Positions 26,387 to 33,807 of a stretch of 64,000 nt of DNA are shown piece after piece. The DNA is from Mycolicibacterium fortuitum subsp. fortuitum. Its GTDB lineage: Bacteria; Actinomycetota; Actinomycetes; Mycobacteriales; Mycobacteriaceae. The first letter of the stretch is position 1. Each line of letters opens with the position of its first letter. Location of the stretch: positions 4,340,001-4,404,000 of the forward strand of contig NZ_AP025518.1 of NCBI RefSeq assembly GCF_022179545.1. The letters are read 5' to 3'. Below the pieces are notes generated by a model. It saw only the letters and a list, made by a program, of their open reading frames with translations, was not told the DNA's origin and ran no database searches. The position numbers and the translations under genes were made by a program.

Positions 26387-27682
26387 TCAGTCCCGCGTGC
26401 CGGCAACGGCTTTGGCGTTGGCCTGGAAGTCGGCGAAGGTGGTGCCGGTCTTCTCCTTGTGGCTCAGCGCGCGGATCGACACGTCGTGTCCCTCGGCGGC
26501 CTTACGCAGCGCGCCGACGGTGGCCTGGTCTTTCGGGATATGCGCGAACGGCTCGAAATGGTAGAGCCGCATGGCGTTCTCGTGGGTGATCTTGTTGATC
26601 TCGGCGTCCGGGACATCGTAGGTGTCGAACACCGCGTGCAGTTCCTCGGGCGCGCCCGGCCACATCGAATCCGAATGCGGGTAGTCCATCTCCCAGCAGA
26701 TGTTGTCCACGCCGATCTCGTGGCGGTTCTTCACCCCGACCGGGTCGGAGATGAAGCAGGTCATGAAGTGCTCCCGGAACACCTCCGAGGGCAGCTTGCC
26801 ACCGAAGTCCTGATGCGTCCAGGTCGAGTGCATGTCGTAGGTGCGGTCGACGCGGTCCAGGAAATAGGGAATCCACCCGGTGCCGCCCTCGGACAGCGCG
26901 ATCTTCAGTCCCGGGTAGGCCTTGATCGGTGCCGACCAGAGCAGGTCGGCAGCGGCCTGCACGATGTTCATCGGCTGCAACGTGATCATCACGTCCATCG
27001 GTGCGTCCGGTGCGGTGATCGCCAGTTTTCCCGACGATCCGATGTGCACGTTCATCACCGTGTCGGTGTCAACGAGGGCCTCCCACAACGGCTTCCAGTA
27101 CTCCAGGTCATGGAACGACGGGTATCCCAGCGTCGACGGGTTCTCGGTGAAGGTCAGCGAGTGCACACCTTTCTTCGAGACCCGGCGCACTTCCTGGGCG
27201 CACAGCTGTGGATCCCAGATCGCCGGGATGGCCATCGGGATGAACCGTCCCGGGTTGGACCCGCACCACTCGTCGATGTGCCAGTCGTTGTACGCCTGTA
27301 CCAGTGCCAGCGAGAACTCGTCGTCGTCCGTTGCGAACAGCCGGGCGGCGAACCCCGGGAACGACGGGAAGTTCATGGTGGCCAGCACACCTCCGGCGTT
27401 CATGTCCTTGACCCGCTCGTCCGGGTCGTAGCAGCCCTTGCGGATCTCATCGAGCCCCTGAGGTTCCAGGCCGTACTCCTCCTTGGGTCGGCCTGCCACC
27501 GCGTTCAGTGCCACATTCGGGATCACCGTGTCGCGGAATTGCCAGGTGTCACTGCCGTCCGGGTTGTGCACCAACCGCGGCGCCTCGTCGCGGTATTTGG
27601 CCGGCAGATGGTTCTTGAACATGTTCGGCGGTTCGATGATGTGGTCATCGACGCTGATCAAGATCATGTCGTCTTTGTGCAC
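26387..27682 (-). CDS. amidohydrolase family 2 (PF04909-like)
   Basis: 431 residues from GTG 27682. An SVDDHIIEPP start provides the first metal-site His, the HIGSSG and EGGTGWIPYFLDRVD blocks follow, and the late MDYPHSDSMWPG supplies the Asp. ACMSD-like TIM barrel, possibly a hydrolase or decarboxylase of a cyclic intermediate. First gene of the - strand operon; two everted repeats lie 34 bp upstream. Confidence 0.9.
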   Translation of the reverse strand: MHKDDMILISVDDHIIEPPNMFKNHLPAKYRDEAPRLVHNPDGSDTWQFRDTVIPNVALNAVAGRPKEEYGLEPQGLDEIRKGCYDPDERVKDMNAGGVLATMNFPSFPGFAARLFATDDDEFSLALVQAYNDWHIDEWCGSNPGRFIPMAIPAIWDPQLCAQEVRRVSKKGVHSLTFTENPSTLGYPSFHDLEYWKPLWEALVDTDTVMNVHIGSSGKLAITAPDAPMDVMITLQPMNIVQAAADLLWSAPIKAYPGLKIALSEGGTGWIPYFLDRVDRTYDMHSTWTHQDFGGKLPSEVFREHFMTCFISDPVGVKNRHEIGVDNICWEMDYPHSDSMWPGAPEELHAVFDTYDVPDAEINKITHENAMRLYHFEPFAHIPKDQATVGALRKAAEGHDVSIRALSHKEKTGTTFADFQANAKAVAGTRD

Positions 27683-27715
27683 TGCCCCGCTCCGTTCGAT
27701 CGGCCGTCACATTGG

Positions 27716-27754
27716 TTCTCTATGAGAGAAAACTAGCTTCTCGTTTCGCGAGAA
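27716..27754. promoter_or_regulatory. pair of TTCTC/GAGAA palindromes upstream of the amidohydrolase operon
   Basis: TTCTC-N5-GAGAA (27716-27730) is followed by the perfect TTCTCG-N5-CGAGAA (27738-27754). They use the same GAGAA half-site as the TGAGAAT operators but in the opposite orientation. The cluster sits over the likely promoter of the - strand operon. Confidence 0.5.
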
Positions 27755-27859
27755 TCAATGTCTGAGCCCGCTGACATGGAGATTTAGCCAGGTCACCGGA
27801 CAATCTGGAGCGTCCTTGTTGACCATCGCCGCAAAAGATGGAAACCTCTTAGTCGGAAA

Positions 27860-27876
27860 TGAGAACCTGATTCTCG
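27860..27876. promoter_or_regulatory. TGAGAAT-N3-ATTCTCA-type operator upstream of the Rieske operon
   Basis: TGAGAACCTGATTCTCG matches 12 of 14 defined positions. It ends 43 bp before the GTG start at 27920. Confidence 0.6.
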
Positions 27877-27919
27877 TCATCGAGAGTAGGCGTTGGGTCA
27901 TCGAGAGGAGAACCGCCCC

Positions 27920-28450
27920 GTGCGCTTGGCACCCTTGCCCGCAGAGGAGTGGGACGACGACGTGCGACGAGCGCTGTCGGTCATGCTTCCGGAGGAGCGG
28001 CTCAATCCCGAGGGAGCGGGAACCGCGCTGTCGACGCTGGTCCGTCATCCCGCGCTGACAAAGGCATTCCTGCGGTTCAGCAATCATCTGCTGTTCCGTT
28101 CCACACTGGACCCACAGATGCGTGAGCTCGCCATCCTGCGGATCGCCCACCGTAAGCAATGCGAATACGAGTGGACCCACCACGCCTTCATCGGCAAGTC
28201 AGAAGGGCTCACCGATGAACAGATCGCCAGCAGCACCACCGGCGAAGGGTGCACTTCCCTCGATCAGCTGGTTCTCGATTCCGTCGACGAACTCGACGGC
28301 CAGTCGGAAATCTCGGACGGCACCTGGGCCGCCCTGAGCGACCACCTTTCCGAGCAGCAGCGCATGGACCTGGTTTTCACGATCGGCGGCTATGGCCTGA
28401 TGGCCATGGCCTACAACACCTTTGGAATCGCGCCGGAATCCGGCCACTGA
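27920..28450 (+). CDS. carboxymuconolactone decarboxylase / AhpD-like protein
   Basis: 176 residues from GTG 27920, preceded by GAGAGGAGAA; a TTG at 27893 is in frame but has no ribosome site. The CMD/AhpD-fold core is visible: RELAILRIAHRKQCEYEWTHH near 69-89, with one Cys and two His where AhpD has CxxC. A CMD-fold enzyme without the redox pair is more likely a decarboxylase or isomerase than a peroxidase. First gene of the + strand operon with the Rieske oxygenase 33 bp downstream. Confidence 0.82.
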   Translation: MRLAPLPAEEWDDDVRRALSVMLPEERLNPEGAGTALSTLVRHPALTKAFLRFSNHLLFRSTLDPQMRELAILRIAHRKQCEYEWTHHAFIGKSEGLTDEQIASSTTGEGCTSLDQLVLDSVDELDGQSEISDGTWAALSDHLSEQQRMDLVFTIGGYGLMAMAYNTFGIAPESGH

Positions 28451-28483
28451 GCCCGAACAAGGCTTGAGAAAGAAAGTAGGTAG

Positions 28484-29824
28484 ATGATGGCGTTCTTCCC
28501 GAAGCCGGCTGTCGGCAGCTGGACCGAGAACTGGCCCGAACTCGGCACCGCACCGGTCAATTACGAGGATTCGATCGACCCCGAGCACTGGAAACTGGAG
28601 CAGCAGGCCATCTTCCGCAAGACCTGGCTGCAGATGGGCCGTGTGGAGCTCATCCCCAAGAAAGGCAGCTACATCACCCGCGAGCTGCCGTCGGTCGGGC
28701 CGGGCACGTCCATCATCATCGTCAACGACGGAGAACAGATCCGGGCGTTCTACAACCTGTGCCGCCACCGCGGCAACAAGCTGGTGTGGAACGACTACCC
28801 CGGCGAGGAGGTGTCCGGCAGCTGCCGCCAGTTCGTCTGCAAGTACCACGCCTGGCGCTACAACCTCAAGGGCGACCTGACGTTCATTCAGCAGGAGCAG
28901 GAGTTCTTCGACGTCGACAAGGCCGACTACCCGCTCAAGCCGGTCCGCTGCGAGGTGTGGGAGGGTTTCATCTTCGTCAACTTCGATGACGACGCCGTCT
29001 CGCTCGAGGAGTACCTGGGCGAATTCGCCGAGGGCCTGAAGGGTTACCCCTTCCACGAGATGACCGAGCACTACAGCTACCGCTCGGAGATCAAGGCCAA
29101 CTGGAAGTTGTTCATCGACGCGTTCGTCGAGTTCTACCACGCACCGATCCTGCACATGAAGCAGGCGGAGAAGGAGGAAGCCGAGAAGCTGGCGAAGTTC
29201 GGCTTCGAGGCGCTGCACTACGACATCAAGGGTGATCACTCGATGATCTCGTCCTGGGGCGGCATGAGCCCGCCGAAGGACCTCAAGATGGTCAAGCCCA
29301 TCGAACGCATCCTGCACAGTGGCCTGTTCGGGCCGTGGGATCGCCCCGATATCAAGGGCATCCTGCCCGACGAGCTGCCACCGGCGATCAACCCCGGCCG
29401 CCACTCGACATGGGGCCAGGACTCTTTCGAGTTCTTCCCGAACTTCACTCTGCTCTTCTGGGCCCCCGGCTGGTACCTGACCTACAACTACTGGCCCACC
29501 GGTGTGGACAGCCATATCTTCGAGGCCGACCTGTACTTCGTCCCGCCGAAGAACCTGCGTCAACGGCTTTCCCAGGAACTGGCCGCGGTGACGTTCAAGG
29601 AGTATGCGTTCCAGGACGCCAACACCCTGGAAGCCACCCAGACGCAGATCGGCACCCGCGCGGTACTCGACTTCCCGCTGTGCGACCAGGAAATTTTGCT
29701 GCGCCACCTGCACCACACCGCGCACAAGTACGTAGACCGGTACAAAGAGGCCAAAGCCAACGGCAACGGTTCGACCAACGGCAAGCACGCCGGTGCTGAC
29801 AAGAAGGATGAAGTGAATGTCTAA
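28484..29824 (+). CDS. Rieske non-heme iron ring-hydroxylating oxygenase, alpha subunit
   Basis: 446 residues from ATG 28484 (28487 possible). Rieske ligands C93-x-H95 and C119-x2-H122; the mononuclear iron site is in DAFVEFYHAPILH with His 218 and 223. Hydroxylates an aromatic or cyclic substrate with O2. A low-complexity Asn/Gly/Lys tail ends the protein. No typical beta subunit or reductase gene follows; instead a 109-residue protein overlaps by 8 bp. Confidence 0.92.
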   Translation: MMAFFPKPAVGSWTENWPELGTAPVNYEDSIDPEHWKLEQQAIFRKTWLQMGRVELIPKKGSYITRELPSVGPGTSIIIVNDGEQIRAFYNLCRHRGNKLVWNDYPGEEVSGSCRQFVCKYHAWRYNLKGDLTFIQQEQEFFDVDKADYPLKPVRCEVWEGFIFVNFDDDAVSLEEYLGEFAEGLKGYPFHEMTEHYSYRSEIKANWKLFIDAFVEFYHAPILHMKQAEKEEAEKLAKFGFEALHYDIKGDHSMISSWGGMSPPKDLKMVKPIERILHSGLFGPWDRPDIKGILPDELPPAINPGRHSTWGQDSFEFFPNFTLLFWAPGWYLTYNYWPTGVDSHIFEADLYFVPPKNLRQRLSQELAAVTFKEYAFQDANTLEATQTQIGTRAVLDFPLCDQEILLRHLHHTAHKYVDRYKEAKANGNGSTNGKHAGADKKDEVNV

Positions 29825-30146
29825 GCTGCCCGAGGAATTCGCCGACCTGGAGCGGTTCAGCGATTGGTGCCTGCCCACTGAAGAGGAGCGCTATCAGAAG
29901 CGTCTCAACTCGACGATGGACGAGATGCAGGAGCTCTACGATGCCGGCATGGCCCGGCTCGAGGACATCATGGTCTACGTCGACGCGCGCTTCCCGCTGG
30001 CCAGCATGCCCGACGACGCCAAAGCCCTTGTGCACCTGGGGCAGTCGATTGTCCAGGTCAGCTTCCCGGTCGAGGTGTGGAAGCAGCCTCGCGTCCTCGA
30101 CAGCGGCGCCGCCTACATAAACCTGATCAAGGAGCCGGTGGTCTAA
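29817..30146 (+). CDS. 109-residue protein of unknown function, linked to Rieske oxygenase
   Basis: ATG 29817 lies inside the end of the Rieske gene (8-bp overlap), implying translational coupling. The N-terminal half is acidic and helical (LERFSDWCLPTEEERYQKRL), the C-terminal half more strand-like. No domain is recognised and it is too short to be a standard beta subunit (about 170 residues). Stoichiometric pairing with the oxygenase is plausible but unproven. Confidence 0.75.
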   Translation: MSKLPEEFADLERFSDWCLPTEEERYQKRLNSTMDEMQELYDAGMARLEDIMVYVDARFPLASMPDDAKALVHLGQSIVQVSFPVEVWKQPRVLDSGAAYINLIKEPVV

Positions 30147-30149
30147 CCG

Positions 30150-31376
30150 ATGCTGACCCTCAAAGCTGCGGGTCTTGTCGACGTCGATGCCGGGACGATC
30201 ATTCGTCCCGGCATTGTCCGTGTCGATGGAGACCGGATTGTCGGTGTAGGTGGCGAAATCCCAGAGGGCTCAGAGGTGATCGATCTGGGTGACTCGATCC
30301 TGCTGCCGGGCCTGATGGACATGGAGGTCAACCTGCTGATGGGTGGCAGGGGCGAGAACCCGGGCCTGTCCCAAGTGCAAGACGATCCCCCGACCCGCGT
30401 GCTGCGTGCGGTGGGCAATGCCCGCCGCACCCTGCGCGCCGGATTCACCACCGTCCGCAACCTCGGATTGTTCGTCAAGACCGGCGGATACCTGCTCGAC
30501 GTCGCCCTGGGCAAGGCCATCGACGCCGGCTGGATCGACGGCCCTCGCATCATTCCCGCCGGACACGCCATCACTCCCACCGGCGGGCACCTGGACCCCA
30601 CCATGTTCGCGGCATTCATGCCGGGCGTGCTGGAGTTGACCATCGAAGAGGGCATCGCCAACGGCGTCGACGAGATCCGCAAGGCCGTGCGCTACCAGAT
30701 CAAGCACGGCGCCCAGCTGATCAAGGTGTGCTGCTCGGGCGGCGTCATGTCACTCACCGGTGAAGCTGGAGCACAACACTATTCCGACGAGGAGCTGCGC
30801 GTCATCGTCGATGAGGCCCACCGCCGCGGACTTCGCGTCGCCGCCCACACCCACGGCGCCGAGGCCGTCAAGCACGCGGTGGACTGCGGTATCGACTGCA
30901 TCGAACACGGCTTCCTGATGGACGACGAAGCCATCCAGATGCTCGTCGACAACGACCGGTTCCTGGTCACCACCCGCCGCCTGGCTCAGGCCATGGACGT
31001 GTCCAAGGCACCGAAGGTGCTGCAGGACAAGGCCGCCGAGATGTTTCCCAAGGCCGAGACGTCGATCAAGGCCGCCTATGAGGCCGGGGTGAAGATCGCC
31101 GTCGGCACCGACGCGCCTGCCATCCCGCACGGGAAGAACGCCGACGAGCTCGTCACCCTGGTGGAGTGGGGCATGCCCCCTGCCGCAGTACTGCGCTCCG
31201 CCACCACGATCGCTGCCGATCTGATCAACGTCACCGACCGGGGCCGGTTGGCCGAGGGACTGCTCGCCGACATCATCGCGGTGCCGGGCAATCCACTCGA
31301 GGACATAAGCGTTACACAAAATGTGGATTTTGTAATGAAAGGCGGTAAGGTCTTCCGCAATGACCACATCAACTGA
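30150..31376 (+). CDS. imidazolonepropionase-like amidohydrolase with altered first metal motif
   Basis: 408 residues, 3 bp after the previous stop. The fold, the late ligands Lys 192 (LIKVCCSGG), His 233/235 (AAHTHG), His 253 (IEHG) and Asp 321 (GTDAP) match prolidase- and imidazolonepropionase-like amidohydrolases. The first motif, normally PGLIDxHxH, reads PGLMDMEVN, so HxH has become E59-x-N61. The enzyme may bind one metal differently or not be a hydrolase. A strong hairpin lies within its first codons. The stop overlaps the next gene by 17 bp. Confidence 0.87.
   Translation: MLTLKAAGLVDVDAGTIIRPGIVRVDGDRIVGVGGEIPEGSEVIDLGDSILLPGLMDMEVNLLMGGRGENPGLSQVQDDPPTRVLRAVGNARRTLRAGFTTVRNLGLFVKTGGYLLDVALGKAIDAGWIDGPRIIPAGHAITPTGGHLDPTMFAAFMPGVLELTIEEGIANGVDEIRKAVRYQIKHGAQLIKVCCSGGVMSLTGEAGAQHYSDEELRVIVDEAHRRGLRVAAHTHGAEAVKHAVDCGIDCIEHGFLMDDEAIQMLVDNDRFLVTTRRLAQAMDVSKAPKVLQDKAAEMFPKAETSIKAAYEAGVKIAVGTDAPAIPHGKNADELVTLVEWGMPPAAVLRSATTIAADLINVTDRGRLAEGLLADIIAVPGNPLEDISVTQNVDFVMKGGKVFRNDHIN
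30187..30214 (+). other. perfect 12-bp stem with 4-nt loop inside the amidohydrolase 5' end
   Basis: ATGCCGGGACGA (30187-30198) pairs fully with TCGTCCCGGCAT (30203-30214) around TCAT. It falls at codons 13-22 of the amidohydrolase. Possible roles are attenuation, mRNA processing or differential expression within the operon; it is not followed by a U-run. Confidence 0.6.
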
Positions 31377-31806
31377 CAAGCCGAGCCGCACCGAGGATCT
31401 GATCGAGATCCAGCAGGTGCTCGCCAAGTACGCGGTCACCATCACCCAGGGCGACATCGATGGTCTGATCAGCGTCTTCACCCCCGACGGCACCTACAGC
31501 GCATTCGGCGAAACCTACACGTTGAACCGCTTCCCGGTACTGGTGGACGCCGCCCCCAAGGGTCTGTTCATGACTGGCACCGCCCTGATAGACCTGGTCG
31601 AGGGCGCCGATACCGCTTCGGGTACCCAGCCGCTGTGCTTCATCGAGCACTCCAAGCACGACATGCGCATCGGCTACTACCGCGACACCTACGAGCGCAC
31701 CGCTGACGGCTGGAGGTTGAAGACCCGGGCGATGACCTTCATCCGGCGCAGTGGCGACCACGACCATGGCCGGCCGCATGCGATCGGCAGGCCGGAGGCC
31801 GGATGA
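31360..31806 (+). CDS. SnoaL-like / NTF2-fold protein
   Basis: 148 residues. ATG 31360 lies 17 bp before the upstream stop. The pattern LIEIQQVLAKYAVTITQGDIDGLISVFTPDGTYSAFG is the classic start of SnoaL-like NTF2-fold proteins, which act as ketosteroid-isomerase-like enzymes, dehydratases or aldol cyclases. The reaction cannot be assigned. Overlaps the following dehydrogenase gene by 4 bp. Confidence 0.85.
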   Translation: MTTSTDKPSRTEDLIEIQQVLAKYAVTITQGDIDGLISVFTPDGTYSAFGETYTLNRFPVLVDAAPKGLFMTGTALIDLVEGADTASGTQPLCFIEHSKHDMRIGYYRDTYERTADGWRLKTRAMTFIRRSGDHDHGRPHAIGRPEAG

Positions 31807-32927
31807 GCGACCTGTTCCATCCCGCGACCTTCCGTACGGCGCTGCAGGATTGGCTCGCCGAGAACGACCTGACGCCGCCGGCGGACCATTCTCTGGAAGG
31901 GCACATTCGCCAGTTCGCGCGGGTCCAGAAGGCGCTGTACGAAGGCGGTTGGAGCCGTTACGGTTGGCCTGAGCACGCCGGTGGGCTGGGCGGTCCGGCG
32001 ATGCTTCGTGCGATCGTCGGCGAGGAGGTCGTGGGCCGCAGACTGGCCGAGCCCGGCCCGTATTCGATGCTGGAAGTCCTGGCGCCGACGATGATCGACT
32101 ACGCGCCCGAAGAACTGGCCGCCGAGATGGTGCCGAAACTGCTGTCCGGCGAAGAGCAGTGGTGCCAAGGGTTCTCCGAACCGGGGTCGGGCAGCGACCT
32201 GGCCTCGCTGACCACCCGCGCGGTCCAGCGCGAGGACGGCAAGTGGATCGTCAACGGTCAGAAGGTCTGGACCAGCTTCGCCCAATACTCGCACCGCTGC
32301 ATCCTGCTGACCCGCACCGGTGATGCGAACACTCCCAACCACCAGGCGATCACGGCATTCTTCGTCGACACCGACTCCCCCGGCATCACCATCAGACCGT
32401 TGCGCACCATGCACGACGTCGACGAGTTCTGCGAGGTGTACTTCGACGACGTCGAGGTCGACGCGAGCCGGATGCTCGGCAAGCCGGGCGACGGCTGGCA
32501 GCTGGCCATGGATCTGCTGCCGTATGAGCGTTCGACCTGCTTCTGGCAGCGCATCGCCTACTTGTACTCCCGGTTCGACGCGTTGGTCGAAGCGGTGAAA
32601 CGGCAAGGGCAGGTGGTGGATCCGGACCTCGGTGAGGTCTATCTGGCCCTGCACACGCTGCGCTGCCGTTCGGCGGCCACCCAGCACCGGCTGGCCGAAG
32701 GGCACAAGCTCGGCCCGGACACCTCGATCGACAAGGTACTGCTGGCGAGCGCCGAGCAGCTGCTCTATGACACCGCCCGCAATCTGATGCCCGGCGTTAT
32801 CGAGCTCGAGGACTCCGAATGGCGCACCGAATATCTGTATTCGCGCGCGTCCACCATCTACGGCGGCACGGCCGAAGTGCAGCGCAACATCATTGCGCGC
32901 CGGCTGCTGGAACTCGGGAAGGAGTGA
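31803..32927 (+). CDS. acyl-CoA dehydrogenase, alpha-type subunit of a two-subunit enzyme
   Basis: 374 residues. GFSEPGSGSDLASL near 120-133 and KVWTSFAQ near 154 bind FAD and substrate; a late TIYGGTAEVQRNIIA is present. It is followed 3 bp later by a shorter ACAD-like gene, the arrangement of the heteromeric FadE26-FadE27 and FadE28-FadE29 steroid dehydrogenases. Overlaps the SnoaL-like gene by 4 bp. Confidence 0.88.
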   Translation: MSDLFHPATFRTALQDWLAENDLTPPADHSLEGHIRQFARVQKALYEGGWSRYGWPEHAGGLGGPAMLRAIVGEEVVGRRLAEPGPYSMLEVLAPTMIDYAPEELAAEMVPKLLSGEEQWCQGFSEPGSGSDLASLTTRAVQREDGKWIVNGQKVWTSFAQYSHRCILLTRTGDANTPNHQAITAFFVDTDSPGITIRPLRTMHDVDEFCEVYFDDVEVDASRMLGKPGDGWQLAMDLLPYERSTCFWQRIAYLYSRFDALVEAVKRQGQVVDPDLGEVYLALHTLRCRSAATQHRLAEGHKLGPDTSIDKVLLASAEQLLYDTARNLMPGVIELEDSEWRTEYLYSRASTIYGGTAEVQRNIIARRLLELGKE

Positions 32928-32930
32928 GGT

Positions 32931-33737
32931 GTGACCGATTTGGATACCGAATCGCTGGGCCTACTCGAAGACACGCTCCGCAAGACCATGCTGTCGGCGT
33001 CTGGCGCCAAGCTGGACGCCGCACTCGCCGACCTCGGCTGGAGCGAGATGCTCTCCGACATGCCTGAGGTCGCGCTGCCGCTGGTGTTCCGGCTGCTGGG
33101 CGAAACAGGCTCGCACGCCTCGATTCTCAACGATGTGTTGCTCGAGACCATCGGCGGGCTGCCCGGCGGTACTCCGCCGATGCCCTATGCCGGCGGCATT
33201 TGGGTGGTGTGGGAACGCGAGGATTCTCCGGCGGGAACCAACCCGACCATGGGCGGGCTCCCCCTGCGTGAGGTACCCGACGGCCAGCTGCTGCGCATCT
33301 CAGAGGCACGTCGCGCACTGGGCTGGTGGCTGGTCGGCTCGGCCCGCGCGATGCTGGCCCTGGCTCGACAGCATGCGCTGGATCGGGTGCAGTTCGGCAA
33401 GCCGATTTCGTCGTTCCAGGCCGTGCGGCACCGGCTGGCCGAAACACTGGTGGCCATCGAAGGTGCCGAGGCAACGTTGAACCTGCCCAACGCCGACAAC
33501 GTCGACCTGAATTCGCTGCTGGCCAAGGCCGCTGCGGGTAAGGCCGCGCTGACCGCCGCCAAGCACTGCCAGCAGGTGCTCGGCGGCATCGGTTTCACCG
33601 CCGAGCACGAGCTGCACCACCACGTGAAGCGTGTTCTGGTGCTCGACGGATTGCTGGGCAGTTCAAGGGAACTCACCCGCAAGGCCGGCGCCGGGCTGCG
33701 CGCCCGAGGGACCGTCCCCCGCCTGGCCCAGCTGTAG
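32931..33737 (+). CDS. acyl-CoA dehydrogenase, beta-type (short) subunit
   Basis: 268 residues from GTG 32931. The N-terminal half is diverged and lacks the FAD-binding TEPGxGSD block; the C-terminal helical domain is retained (RVQFGKPISSFQAVRHRLA near 145-165, QVLGGIGFTAEHELHHHVKR near 215-235). This matches the non-catalytic or cofactor-sharing partner of heteromeric ACADs. Last gene of the operon; a strong terminator follows 37 bp later. Confidence 0.85.
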   Translation: MTDLDTESLGLLEDTLRKTMLSASGAKLDAALADLGWSEMLSDMPEVALPLVFRLLGETGSHASILNDVLLETIGGLPGGTPPMPYAGGIWVVWEREDSPAGTNPTMGGLPLREVPDGQLLRISEARRALGWWLVGSARAMLALARQHALDRVQFGKPISSFQAVRHRLAETLVAIEGAEATLNLPNADNVDLNSLLAKAAAGKAALTAAKHCQQVLGGIGFTAEHELHHHVKRVLVLDGLLGSSRELTRKAGAGLRARGTVPRLAQL

Positions 33738-33774
33738 CTTTCTTCCGCCGTTTCTCAACCCGAGCAGGCGTGAG

Positions 33775-33807
33775 CCCCCCCATTTCACCATGAAATTGGG
33801 GGGTTTC
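33775..33807. terminator. strong hairpin terminator
   Basis: A C-rich arm (33775-33786) pairs with GAAATTGGGGGG (33792-33803) with one C-T mismatch and a 5-nt loop, followed by TTT. It separates the Rieske operon from the convergent adenylate cyclase, whose stop lies in the tail. Confidence 0.75.

Noticed and set aside
28199..29878. 559-codon open frame antisense to the Rieske oxygenase
   Set aside because: It is the mirror of a strongly coding high-GC gene; its translation has no motif and no ribosome site.
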